Assembly (NCBI GenBank): GCA_025677825.1
Contig: JAIXMO010000066.1
Coordinates: forward strand, 86,575 to 150,574
DNA: 64,000 bases
Source of the DNA: Helicostylum pulchrum
Taxonomy: Eukaryota; Mucoromycota; Mucoromycetes; Mucorales; Mucoraceae
Direction: 5' to 3'
In this document: positions 35,389-48,100 of the stretch, piece after piece
Position numbering within the stretch: the stretch's first letter is position 1
Layout of the letters: each line of letters begins with the position of its first letter
Position numbers and translations under genes: made by a program
Notes under the pieces: model-generated
What the model was told of the DNA's origin: nothing
Seen by the model: the letters and a program-made list of their open reading frames with translations, nothing else
The model's database searches: none

Positions 35389-35851
35389 GAAAGAAAAAAA
35401 AAAGGGAAAATCGGGGTTAAAAATGCAGATTTAAAAGTGGATGCACGTTAAGCAGGTATTTAAACCTGTTTAGGTTGCATGTTGCGTCAAATAGAAAGCA
35501 TTCAAGGTCTCTCTCGTTTGTACCAAGGTTTAACTCCTAGCTGTAAACTTAATTTTTGTCTTTTCTATACAGCTCAAATAGCCTATCGATTAATAGAATC
35601 GAATTACCTTAATATGAAAAAAGAGAGAAAAGGCAGAAAAGGGATATACGAAAAGAAACCCGGGATTGAAGAAAGAAAAAAAAACCTTATTTTAATTCAA
35701 GTTGAAAAAATAAAAACATAAAATGTCAGTTCTGTAAGGATAGACAAGGTGCCTTTATATATGTATATCTTTTTTTCCCTAGCATTATAGCTAGATAAAA
35801 GAATTTACAGCATATTCAGTTGTTATACAATTTTATTATACACATTTTTTT
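35389..35851. other. Intergenic with a carrier-like scrap
   Basis: An 80-codon frame at 35479-35721 (+) starts MLRQIESIQGLSRLYQGLTP, which resembles the EGLxxLYxGLxP helix-loop of mitochondrial carriers. It then becomes Lys/Glu low complexity. At most it is a gene scrap; no gene is called. Confidence 0.3.
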
Positions 35852-37430
35852 TTAGGCTCTTGTTTCTCCACCAATACCACCATACTCAAAATACTTTTGC
35901 TGTAACCCAGGCAAGACCAAATCAAAGTTCTCTGTTACAGCTTCCGGCTCACCTTGTCGATGCGTGAAATCCATACACGCTCTTCCACCGGGGGCAATAT
36001 AAAACTCTGGTTTAATCCACGTATTTCTGTGACTAAACGAAGACCGCTTTGCTAAATCCCACGGATGCTCTCCCTCCTCCTCCTCCGTTGTTGTCATAAA
36101 ATGCATCTTGTCTGTAATCTTTAACAGGTTGGCATGGACAAACACAATTTGATCGTCGTCGACTTCTTCGGATGGTGAGTACTGAAGCATGGTGTGGCCA
36201 CAGAATCGGTCGCCTACCATGGTACCAGCCATACCTACCATGGCTTCTGTCATGTGGTACGGGACTCCAAGTGCTTTCCACGCGTATTTAAACGTATCCT
36301 TGTCTCCATTTAATAACTGAAAGTAAAGCTCGTAGTGCTTTTGCATGTACCAAGCTAATTGAAGTGGTAACCAAGACTTTTCTTTATTGATTACCATTTG
36401 ACCAGACTATAATATAAATTTAGATAGTGTACATGTAAAAGTGTGTGTTGTGTGTATACTTTACTTCTTGCTCCCATTCATCTTCACAATGAATTCCCAT
36501 TATATCGAAAATTTTATTTTCCACATGTGTTTTCCTAAAAAAAAAGTTAAAAAAAGATCGACCTTTTTTTGTGTAGCACACGTTACCAAAAGTCCGGCCA
36601 AAACAATGCGCCAGTCCGCTGATACTCTGCTGTATCGAATAGGAAAGTAGGATCTTGCGCAGGGAAATTATCAGAATCAAGATACAACACTTCTTTAAAA
36701 GAAGAATTAATTACAGCAGCCGCTTTAATTTGAAACCTATCATTACACATTATAATTTATATTAAATATTTAATAACCTAAAATAAATAAATATAAAGAA
36801 CCCTTACTGCTTTTCGGCATCTCTTCTAAATTGAATGGGTCGAACTAATTGAGGGTCGGATAAATCTCTGGACTTTGCTCTCAGCATTTCCAATTTCTCC
36901 TTTACTGCTTCAGAGGGCTGTTCATCCGATAGATGCCAAACTTCAATATCCAGTTTACAACCATGCACATTTCTTAACACTTCGATCGCTGTCAACGTAC
37001 GAGTAAACGTATCCTTGTTTCCAGCTACCAGCACAATACCTCGTTCGTTTTCCCATTTTGGTATCGATGTCTGTTTGACGCTCGCCATAAATTTTTGCCA
37101 CCGTTTCTTGTAAGTGGCTACAGTTTGGTTGGATAAATGCTGCCAGAACTCCAAATGTGCGTTTGTATGGTTGGGGTCAACGTTTCGAAGTACGTTGGAT
37201 GGTATACATGTCTGTAGCGGTGGCAGTAGTGGTGGTACATCTTTTGTAGAGGCGGTATGAACAAGGTCTTTTGAAGAAGGAAAGTTAATAGCTATACTAT
37301 ACACACAATAAACAATAAAGATTGAGAATAAAAGTAAGATAAATTGAACTCGTTTAGCTCTGTTCGAAGAACCCAAGTGTGGTGCCATATTATGTAAAAG
37401 GGAGAATAAAGAAAAAAGGTTTCTCATCAT
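35852..37430 (-). CDS. Mnn2/Mnn5-type alpha-1,2-mannosyltransferase (GT71-like)
   Basis: Four exons (36808-37430, 36587-36736, 36465-36534, 35852-36406) close exactly to 465 aa. Near the N-terminus a hydrophobic segment ([19 protein letters not shown]) makes a type II Golgi anchor. The catalytic domain shows [16 protein letters not shown], the DxD-bearing [22 protein letters not shown], and [12 protein letters not shown]. These are the landmarks of Mnn2/Mnn5 mannosyltransferases that branch cell-wall mannan. An alternative start lies at MAPHLGSS, 14 codons downstream, and may be the real one since it directly precedes the anchor. Confidence 0.9.
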
Positions 37431-37578
37431 TTTTTTTTTAGCTTCACTTTTTTTTATTTGTGAGTTTCAAATTTTATTTTATTTTTTTTAGTGATCGACC
37501 ATTCTACTATTTTGACGCTAATACAAAAAAAGAGAGTCGTTTGTGATACGGGTATGACATAGTTTTTTTTTTTTTTTT

Positions 37579-40500
37579 TTAAAGAATAGTATCCATACTT
37601 TGTATTAACGCATACCCAAGTTGAATCATGGCTTCTTCTTTTTGTTCAGCAACAATCGCACCTTGCCTTTTAGAAAACGAGTTGTTACCATCATTTGTCT
37701 TTGCCAAGCTTCGAATTTGGTTTTGGCACTTTTCATAGATATGAATAGAAACCGCGGTATCCTCTTGTTTAATTCTTACTTGTTCAATCTTTTTACACAA
37801 TTGAGCTATAGAATCCGTATCATCATCTTCTTTCTATACATTTTAATTTATATCGGTTATTATTATTTTGTATGTGTTGTAACTTTATATATATATTATA
37901 TACCTTTTCTTCAACTTTTAAAATTAGGTCATCGTTTGTTGATAACCCTAAAGCTTGCATAAGCATTTGAGCATCAGGGGACAAAACTAGTTTAGCTGAT
38001 TTTTTATCAAGTAAACCTAGTAGCACCAAAGACTGTAAAGTAGTTTGATTATATTCCGTAGATAATACTTCACTGTAGATGGTTCTTCTGCCGCTGATTA
38101 AATGCATACCTATCCATCGTGATAACGTAGGTACAAGCGACAGAGGTAAGGCTTTGACATCGTTCAACGCAGACAAGGCGCACAAGGTAACCCAGAATGA
38201 GTCAATAATTGGGTAAATAAACGAAGCCAATAAATTCAACTGGTTAAATTGCTTCATCTTGTCATTTAATACCAAACGTTGCATAATACCAGATTCATCT
38301 AATGGACCCAAAAACTCACTGTATTTTTGTTTCAAATCAGCGTATTCCTTTTTTTTTTTTTTTGTTAGTAAACACTTGGCATCAAACAACAACAATAAAA
38401 ATAACTCACTTGTTTAATGTTCCACAAGGTATTAAAATGATATTGAAATAGTGTTGCCAAGAACTCGAATCTTTCTATAAATACACTTTCAATCACTTTG
38501 ACTCTTGTGCCAAATGAAAGGTAAGTTGCTGCAAAAATTGAATCTAGTACAAAAATCTCTCGAAGCTTATCACAATAATAATTAAAAAAAAATGTATAAA
38601 TTTTTTTGTTTACAGAAATAATACTTACTTGATTTGCATAATAGGCTAATTGCAATATACTTTCTGATCTAGTACATATACGAAACATGACACCATATGT
38701 GTTTCTTTCGTCAATTGTAACAATATTCGAGTTCTTTTCTAATAATCGCATACTATAGAATATAATAGTTTCACTTTCTTCTGACTCTAATATATATATA
38801 AGCGAGGTGAATTTCTACTATTTTTTTTTTATACTTTTTCTTACCTTGCCAATCCATTGACATGCCCTGTTCTTTAATTAAATGGTTCAAGTACACTAAA
38901 TGCTCTTTCGTAGTATCTAAATCAATACAATTTCCTTTTACTCTACTATACAGCAAAATAGCCGCAATTAAAGAAATGGGGCTGACAGCAATAGACTGTT
39001 TTTGTCCCTTTTGAATCATATCCGTCAACACTTGAAACTTAGGCACGCCATCTACTTGTTTTACATCATACAACAACGAAATTGGACTTCCAACACCCAC
39101 CAACAATTTACCACAATGAGTTACCTGGATCGGTCCACTCACCCCTTTTTCTTCTTGTACGCCATTACCTAAGCTACGACTACGCACCCTTTGTGATCTG
39201 CTATCGCTTGGTCTAGATACTTTGGTCGGTGTAGACATGCGGTTGGACGTGGTCTTGGACCGTTGTAATCCACCCGCCGTCTGTGTACTACTATGATTAC
39301 CCTTCTTTTTTTCGGACTGCAAGTCGAGCCCAATGAGTAACGAAATATCGGGCACTTCCTCATACGTAATGTTGATTGGAACAAAAATCATATCATCGGT
39401 TTCGTCTCGAATAATCATATCAATGAGACCATCGTTAAACGGGGCTTGGAAAATACCCGTGCGCGATCTTACTTGGTCTAAAATAACTGTTAATGCTCCG
39501 CGTTCGCGGATCAGGAACTTTAAATAAGCCGAGGTTACGGCAGTAGTAAGTGTCGAACGTGAATGTGGGTCGCGTTTAATAAACACTGCTCCCGCAAGTC
39601 GCAAAAGATCAGAGAAGGGTCCTAAAATCGCTAACGCTTCGTCCAGGATCAATGCTGGAATAGGTAAATCGTATCGAATTGCAAGAAACCATACAAGAAC
39701 TGGATCAAGAGCTGTCTTGGACACTGGGACATAAACTACTCGTTTACCGCCTTGAACTGCATTACGAATCTAATTTATGTATATTAGTGTACAGAAGGTT
39801 TTAGTAGTACTTTTTTTTTTTTTTTTACCATTTCTAATTCACTCTTGTCAATATATATACCACTAAACATATTCTTTAAAAGCTTATGTAAAAAGGATGC
39901 TGCAAACCATGCATATGATAACTGTGTTCGTTCTTGTATTCTAGCTAAAGTTTTGATTGCTTGTTCTACTACACTATCTGGACGCATACCCGATCTTTTC
40001 GATATCTGTATTTTATATAATATTAATATTTTAGAAAAAAAAAAAAAAAGAGATCCCTCTTACTTGAGTAATTGCTTCGCCTACAGCAGGATCATTTAAC
40101 ACTGCGACTTTAGTCATTTCACTATTCTCATCCACACGTAATTTCCACTTTTGTTCAATTTCCTTCTTTTTAGACTGAATCTCTAACGACTCAACCGAAC
40201 TTTCATCACACCAATCCTCCAACGTGTCGTTCAAATACTCAATCCACTCTGGTTTCCACTTTTTTTCATCCTGAATTGACAGTATTGGATTCCGTAACGA
40301 ACCAACAGTGATATCAATCATATGCTGTACTCTCTGTTTCATCTCTTCATCCGTATACACCACACTTTTAAACGGAGCATCGACAATTGATTTGGTCTCA
40401 CCTGTCTTGACAGCGGAATACAACGCACAAGCTTTACCTCTAGCCACAACACATGTTCGCATATGAGGTCCGCAATGCATAATATACGTCTGTACCCCAT

Positions 40501-42402
40501 AACAACTCTGCATAAAATAATTGTACCAGTCTAAATCTTTCAAAGTATCGATACCCAGTTGTTTAAAATTAGACGAATTGTAATGCCAATTGTATCTGTT
40601 TTGCTTGGTAAGGTTGTTACGGATATTGGAGGCCAGCTCCATCCATTTTTGTTGGTCTTGAAGTACTTCGTTTCGACCGTGCGACGGCAACAGATGACTG
40701 TTGCTCTCGCGTTTATTATACGGTAGTTGTTGCACTGGGTTGTTCGCCTGTGATGGTGCGGGCGAAGACCGAAAGTAGTAGCGCATAAGGAATCGCGCTT
40801 TGGTAATTGTCTTGTTACTGGAGAAATAGTTTTCGGCGTCAGGTAATTTTTGAGTAGATAAGATGGCATGGTTTGGTCTGTTCCAGTAATCGTGGATAGC
40901 TGAGTAGGCGTGATACCAGGTAATAGGTGCAATCGGTGTAGATATATTAAAAATAAAAGGGAAATATTTTGTGTACGGGTCGGGTTCATCATCTGTAGAG
41001 GAAAGAGAGCTTCGGTTAGAGGTGGGAGGCATCTTTGGCGTCGCGACACTGTTAATTAGGTCGGCGAGCGGTAATATAAAGTCGTCGCCTGGGTATGTGA
41101 TGGTTGGAATGCTTTGGATAATACAGTGTGCAACGTAATCGACTGGAATGATATTGGCGGGTCTGGTTCCTTGGTCAGGTTGAATAATAGGAACAGAGTA
41201 CCCATATAATGCTAACCAAGTAGAAATACCTGACATACCACTTGTCTTTTTTTAAAAAAAAAAGTTAATTTTTTTTTTTGTTTTCTCGGTACTTTTATAT
41301 AATAGCTTACCCATCCCGGCATTGGTTCAACTGCACTAGGACCAATATAATTCGACCTGAAAATAGCTAACGGATAAGGCGCTTTACCGCCTACCTCTCT
41401 ATGATCTTTTCTAACTTGTTCAATTCTTCTTAATAATAAATGTTCGATTAAAGCCTTTGTAAATAAATGTAGTGTAGAATACTTTTGTAAAATACGTTTA
41501 ACAAGAATAGCTGATTCTAATATAAAATTAATTTTCTCCATATTAGGTAAAAAAATACACAAAATTATTTCAGGGCCCTTTCTTTTGGGTTACCTTTTTC
41601 ATCAGCACTAAGAAGCTCTTTTAAGAAATCCTCTGGATCCCCAAATCCACAATCGTATACGTATTCCATAATTCGCGTGTCGGTATTGCCTTGAGGTAGG
41701 TCTTGGTAGATGTGTGTTGGTGATAAGTGGATAAAAGAGCCTAGCAACATTTTTAATTAAGGCCACATACATATACATACATACATACAAGTAAATACTT
41801 ACAGACATCTAAGCAGCCATCTAAATAATCCATTAATCGAATTGTGCCCAATACATTTGTCTACAAACAAAACACCTTTATTGTTCAATTGCTAATCTCT
41901 CTTTTTCTGTATTCTTTTTTTATTTACCTCTAAATTCCATTCTAACGAATTCTCGTATTCCGAGGTTGAGGCACAATGAATAACAACATTTGTATCCTTC
42001 ATTTGAACACTATCTTCCATAGACAATCCCATATGAGAAAGTGATAAATCATAAGAAATTGGAATCAGTTTCTTTAAAAGTGTTTCTCTATCATTATTGA
42101 AATATTCCACAAGTAACTTGTTGAAGGCCTGGTTTTTTTTTATTTTATTTAAATATATATGAATATATATTTTTGACATATTTATAACTTACTGGTGTAT
42201 TTATTATCTCGTCTAGAATGCGTTGAGATGGTGAACCGGCCGAGATTCTCTTGGGTCGGATAAGTACGTACACTTTCTCTAAATCGTTGCCGGCTACTTT
42301 TAATAGATTCCACAGGATGGCCTTTCCCACAAACCCTGTAGCACCTGTAATGAGAATCGTCTTGTGGCGATAATAATCTTTAATTTCGTCACGACCCTTC
42401 AT
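37579..42402 (-). CDS. Fatty acyl-CoA reductase - PlsB/GNPAT-type acyltransferase fusion
   Basis: Twelve exons close in phase to about 1372 aa: 42193-42402, 41928-42128, 41803-41860, 41594-41740, 41311-41516, 40064-41245, 39829-40005, 38845-39769, 38629-38786, 38410-38565, 37904-38347, 37579-37833. Residues ~15-450 are a FAR Rossmann domain (ILITGATGFVGKAIL, VVIHCASTSEYENSL, FRSNYIGPSAVEPMPGW, IIPVDYVAHCI). A FAR_C/sterile block (LKDLDWYNYFMQSCYG) follows. Residues ~735-1000 match PlsB-type acyltransferases: KRVVYVPVSKTALDPVLVWF, SDLLRLAGAVFIKR, LDQVRSRTG, DDMIFVPINITYEE. FAR makes fatty alcohols and PlsB/GNPAT acylates glycerol-3-P or DHAP, so the fusion suggests ether-lipid or wax chemistry. 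The FAR YxxxK Tyr position holds His (HLFTK), and the HX4D His is Ser (SKTALD). Activity of either half is therefore uncertain. Confidence 0.85.
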
Positions 42403-42730
42403 TTAACGATAAGTATTTATTTGTATATATTAAAAAGAAAAAGAGAGAGAAAAGAAGAAGAAGAAAGTGTAAATAAAGTACAAACAAAAAAGGTACTGAA
42501 TAATATAAAAAATGCAGAAAAAAAACAAACTAGCTTAATGACGGTCGGACTTTTTTTTTCAAACGGTACACTCATTTATCATTTTACTCACAAGCATTTT
42601 TACATGAGGATACTTACTTGTTTAGTATTTAAAAGCCCACTTTATTTATTTTATTTCTAAAAACATGGGGAATCCCTTTAATTGTTTTATTGTTTAAACA
42701 GAATTTGGGAATCATGCGATTTTAGATACA
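42403..42730. other. Short intergenic spacer
   Basis: It holds the promoter of the FAR fusion gene and the 3' flank of BPL1, both on the minus strand. A purine-rich run lies near 42436-42466. No further gene is seen. Confidence 0.6.
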
Positions 42731-44982
42731 TTATTTCTTTTGTACTAAAAGACCTTTCATCATATCAAAACTATTACCATCTGGTAATAGACCATAGAAT
42801 TTATCACGGCGGTCAAGACTTTCAACTTTAAGCATACCATAGTCTGAAGTAATGCCTACAATTTTGACACTTTCATTGTTGTGTGTAGTTAATGTTACTA
42901 TGGAATCACTATAATAAATTGAAGTCAATAAAGAAAAAGAAAAAAAACCGGGTTACAATGAATGTGTGCAACAGTTGTTTTACCTATGTAACCACCGTTC
43001 ATAATACTTGCTTAAAAACCAAGGTCCCATTCCTTTATCACAAAATTGATTATAATATACTTCAAACTTTACCATAATACCAGCCAACACATCTTCTGGT
43101 GAAAGTCTAGCTTGTAATGGGTTACACTCTTGAATTAAATCGTTAATTGAGACAGTTGGTTCTGGGTTCGACAAATTGATACCACAACCTACAATAAATA
43201 AAATTAGTGGTTTTTTCTGCATTTTCGTGTATGACAAAATAAAATACCAATAACTAGAACAAATTCGTCGTCTACAAATGTAGAATTAATCAATAATCCC
43301 CCCACTTTTTTTAACCCGTCTAGTTTGGTCTCTGCATAGATATCGTTGGGCCATTTCAATCGCAATGGTGTGTTTTCGTAACCGGGTCGTTCTCTTATAC
43401 TCTCAACAACTGCTAGCGCAATAATATATTGTATAAACACTACAGGTGCATGTCGCATATTTACATTGTGTCGAACAATAAGACTAAATTGAAGTGCACC
43501 AGCTTGTGACACCCAAGAATTTCTACCTCTTCCTGTGTGTAAGAATATCAGTATATATATTCCCTCCCCTCCACCTTTTTTTCGGTGCAAAATATATAAA
43601 TTACCTCGACCTGCTACTTGATTCGTTGCAAGACAAACTAAACCGCTTGGTAATACTTGAGAAAACTTGAAATTTCTAATAATTATAATGTAAGCATAAA
43701 AAAAAATTAATTTGGCTTATATACTTTACTTGTCCAATACTGATTGTGTACTACCAATAACTTGAGCATACAACATACCGCTTCCAAATCTTAGCCATCC
43801 TCCTCCGCCCCATTCCATACTTCTCTTTTGAACCAATTGATCGAAATATGCCTTTATGTCGAAATAAGGCGTCATTGATTTTGGTGGGCATACAGGTTCT
43901 TCAGCATCAATCGTGCTGGGGTATACAATTTCCACTAATGGTGACTTATTTTCTCTTGTTCGACACAGTTTTAATAATTCCGCTTGTGTGCTAGGTGCGT
44001 CTCCCAAAGCAGAGACATAAAATACATCTTCAGTGTCTTCAAATATCCTGGTGGTAACGTCTGACATTCGTAGTAATTGAGATACGGGTCTTTGAACCCA
44101 TCCTTTTGTTAACCCAACTAGGTACAATGGTGTCACATCAGGCACAACATTTTCCTGAACAACATTATTTTCTACAGGAACCACACGAAGTCCAATTCTA
44201 GCAAACAAAGCACGAAGAAGTTGCTTCCGATGTACTTCGGATAAAATCAAATCGTTAATAATGGTCTTTATGGTTGCACTCATTCCCTCATCAGCAGATA
44301 AAAGCTCATCAGACGAAATATCGTATTCGGGATGGGTTCCAATTAAAAGTGCATGACCGTTCCCCACTTTACAATGTACCACTGCTGCAGGACCTTCTGG
44401 TTCATCTGTACATTGTTCGCTGGGATCTTTATATCTGCACAATACTGTCACATTATCGTATTTCTCGGGATGCACAAAATACCCACCACCATTATAATAC
44501 ATCTTTATCTCGCTAGGAAGACGAGCATCAATTAAACCAGGTTCCAATTTGACAGATACTGACTTTGCTCCACTTTCACTGTTATATACAAATCCAGGAT
44601 ACACTGTACCCCTGGAAATACCAGGATAAAAACCTAGTTCTCTTGGCTGGATAATCTCCATTACTGCTCTTCCTTTTTCAAACTCTATTTCGGTGGAAGC
44701 GTAATATGCGCCGGCACAAAGTCCTAAATATCGGCCGCCGTTGTTGACGTACCTTTGAATACGTGTGTTGGGTTCTCCGTTCAGTGCTTGACAGTAAGGC
44801 ATATCTCGGCCACCGGGCATAACCAGCATGGCGCAACCAACTTCCCATGGTTCTTGTTGAAGCACTTTTTGATCGATCTCCATAATGTCGTAGACATGAC
44901 CCAAGATGGTCTTTAAGGTATTGATGGTGTGTTTAACCGAGTTAGGTGAGGCTCCTAGATCATTGTAAACCAAGACATTCAT
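42731..44982 (-). CDS. BPL1: Biotin-protein ligase (holocarboxylase synthetase)
   Basis: A long first exon (about 43731-44982) and four or so short ones encode a protein of roughly 680-700 aa. The N-terminal domain is the GATase-like part of eukaryotic BPLs (MNVLVYNDLGASPNSVKHTI, MLVMPGGRDMPYC, LGLCAGAYYAS). The catalytic domain has the biotin/ATP loop VAGRGRNSW, GALQFSLIVRH, LRLKWPNDIY and GCGINLSNPEP. The C-terminal beta domain ends in LLVQKK. It biotinylates acetyl-CoA and pyruvate carboxylases. ATG 44982 is chosen because upstream in-frame sequence is low-complexity Phe/Lys. Its start lies 212 bp after the Fanzor stop in the same orientation. Confidence 0.95.
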
Positions 44983-45194
44983 TACTCTTTTTATTTTATT
45001 TAAAAAACGTGAGAAAAAAAAGTAATGGTTTTTTCGGCCGCTTAAAAAAAATGTATTCCTCTCCTCATACACATCTGGTCATTATTGTTACAAAAAAGGC
45101 AAGGCAGTTTTTTTTTTCTTGAAATCAAAATTCTAAAATATAAACTTACAATGTAAACTTCTACTAGTTTTTAATACTAGGAAATGGTTTTTTT
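44983..45194 (-). ncRNA. Candidate location of the Fanzor guide (omega) RNA
   Basis: In studied Fanzor and TnpB loci the guide RNA overlaps the 3' end of the ORF and continues downstream. Here that region is the 212-bp spacer before BPL1. It holds a weak 5-bp hairpin (CTAGT 45164-45168 with ACTAG 45176-45180) and GC-containing patches near 45030-45110. No RNA is directly demonstrated; this is a positional inference only. Confidence 0.25.
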
Positions 45195-48100
45195 TTATCT
45201 TCGAAAGATGGCAGGGACCTCTCCGGTAGCAATTACATTATACGATATATAATGCATGTTTCTTGGTGCATTTATGTCTCTTTGCCATAGTGTATTACAT
45301 GTCTGATTTGGGCAGAGTAACACACTGAACAGAGCAACACCATCAATTTCAATATTTTCAGTATCGTTTCTGGAGCAATTGGAGCAGGTCTATTTTTTAT
45401 AATTATTATTAGTTTATGAAAGTATATATTTAAAGCGTAGTCAGTTACCTTGGAGGTCATGTATTCTGTAACAGGAACAGTTACTAGTAGTCCTTCACGT
45501 TCGGCAATCTTTAACTTCTTTACGAGACGCCTTGCTAATCCGGAAATGATACCTTTCATCGAAGAAGGAAATACGGCGTCTCCAAGAGCAACTAGAGGGA
45601 TCCGATAGTCTTGCTCAAATGGTTTTAGCTTTTTATTTCTTTTCTCTTCTTTAGCCTTTCCTTTTCCCTTTTGCTTGACTGTTTTTCTTCTTTCTTTCTT
45701 TCTTGTTTCCTCTCTTAGGATCTCTACCAGTTTGCTTAAATTCTCGTTTTAAATACTTTTTTCCACCAGTGACAAAAATATTCACCATCTCGGCATCAGC
45801 GCGTTGTCTGCCTATGTAATTGAGAAACCTTAGAGAAGTAAAGCGATCATCATAGAATCTCACCAGAACATCGATATTATTTAAAACAGAATGGATGTAT
45901 AAAAGAAAGACTTCCATATTGGCTGTCTTGAAAGTAGCTATGTTCCTTTCAGCCTCTGAAAGTTGTTCATCACCATTTTTCAAGTTTAGAATTGTTTTGT
46001 TTGATTTTTTAAAGCCTGCGCGTGTGTAGTATTCAGCAGTTGAGTATTTTCGAACCTGATGAGAGTCATCTCCGTGCCCATCAGAGGCAGTAAAAATGTT
46101 AGTTTGACCGGGATCAGCACCCCATAAACAAAAATTCTCATTCAATTCACGTGGTGTAAAATCATTAAGATCCAAATCAGGGAGATTGGCGTCTGGATTT
46201 TTTGGACCTGCCAAAATAAAGTCAATACCATAGCCATCCGTTCGTACCATATTAGTGAACATCTGTTTTCCATTACTATAAAGCAATAAAAATTTAGCGT
46301 AAAGCTTTGTAAAACTAGTATTGTGGTTATACTTACTATTTAAGGTCAAGCCTTAGGCGTTCGAAATCGAATACTTGACTAAATAATAACGTTGCCAGTT
46401 CATGTTTATTTTCATTATCGCCTTCATTTTCATTATCGTCATCATTTTCATTACCGCCTTCATTTTCATTACCGCCTTCATTTTCATTATCGCCTTCGTT
46501 ATTGTCATCATTATTTCTATTTCTATTTCGACTTCGATTTCGATTTCGATTTCGATTTAAAATATCCAATGTTATTCCAATTTCTCTTTGAGCTTTAAGC
46601 AATAAAGACCTTAAATGTTTAATATTTATTTCTACATATTTGCGAGTGAATGAATATATTGGAACGAGAGAGAAAAGCTTGTATTGTTTTATAGATAGCG
46701 CCATATCTGGTCTGAAACAATCTCGAATTCTTGTGTTTAAACGATTCTCGTTATTTTCGTCTAGATAAATTTCGGAATTAATAATTTGGTTGCGAGTTGT
46801 TTGTATTAGATTCACAATGTATTCATATTGAGCAACGTCCAATTGTAAGGTATTTTCTAAGTTGATGTTGTCACGAAGAGATCTTAAAGCCAAGAATGAC
46901 AACCTGTTTCTTTTTTTTCTGTTGAATACTTTAAAAAGACCATTTCCGCTCAAGACTTGCTTCATCCATACATATGATGCTTCTGTCTGGACCTCGTTGA
47001 AAGTTCTAATATTGTCATTATTGAATCTTTTGAAATAGAGCAAAATTTGATACATATGTTGCAGAAAAAGTCCCGGATTAGTAGTCATCAAAGTCATAGT
47101 GACAGGTTCGTTTGTAATTCTACTTGCGCCGATAATGGTGTTGACTAAAGCTATATTATTAGGCGTGTTTTGTATTGTTTCTGGCCATGTTACACGCGTG
47201 GATGAGTTAACAGAATTATTTAAAACATATTGGCAGAGTCTATTAATATCACCTGCATTCAAATTCTAAGTAGAGCCATAAAATGAAAAAGTTAGCTTTT
47301 TTTTTCTTTCTTTTCTATTAATGTATGATACTTACAAAGACTTCCTTTAATCTGATTTTTATATAGTTTCGAAGTGTTTTTGTATAATTTTCAGAAACAT
47401 GGTTAACTAAATTTTGAGCAGAAATATTGGCCATAGAAGCAAGTGCATTAGCATGAACATTTCTACCCGGCTCCATTGCGACACGATTATTAAGAAACTG
47501 GCCGTCATATTGTTCAAATACTGCGTTAATATTTGCTCTCGGAAGATTTGGATTTGTATTTGTTATATTTCTTCCTATAGTTCTCTGTATACATGCATAG
47601 AAAAAAGCTTGATGAAATACGATAGGTGGTAAAGGTAAGTTTCGCGACAAACGGTTTCTTATATAATAGGAAGCAAATAATTGGGACTTAATTGCGACTT
47701 GGCGATAATCATTAACTGATTCTGATATTTTTCTTAAAAATACTTCTTTTACACGCTGTTCTAAAATAACTAAGTCTTGTAAACCATGTTTTCTAATAAA
47801 CCTTCTGTAACCTTTGCCAACACTTTCTTCAATAAACTCGTCAGTACTTTGTACATAGCCGGGGCATAGAACGGATCTCCGAGAAGAATGAGGCGTTGCA
47901 GTGTCATAACGACCTTTTTTGGTACAGGTCGGGCAAGGTTTTACAGGATTTGGGTTTCGAGTAACTCTTCGACGGGCGTCCTTTCCAGCTGCTCGTGCTC
48001 GTCTATTAGCGAGCTTTTGGGCCTCGGACAGAATATTTCTTGCACCAGCTCTAATAGTTGCAGTGGTAGAACGGGTACCTCCAGAGGCTGGTATTGAGGT

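Noticed and set aside
35479..35721. Mitochondrial carrier gene fragment
   Set aside because: Only about 15 residues resemble a carrier loop; the rest is low complexity, so no gene is called.
46392..46598. Plus-strand ORF rich in HFHYR and DFDFD
   Set aside because: Antisense shadow of the minisatellite in the Fanzor gene.
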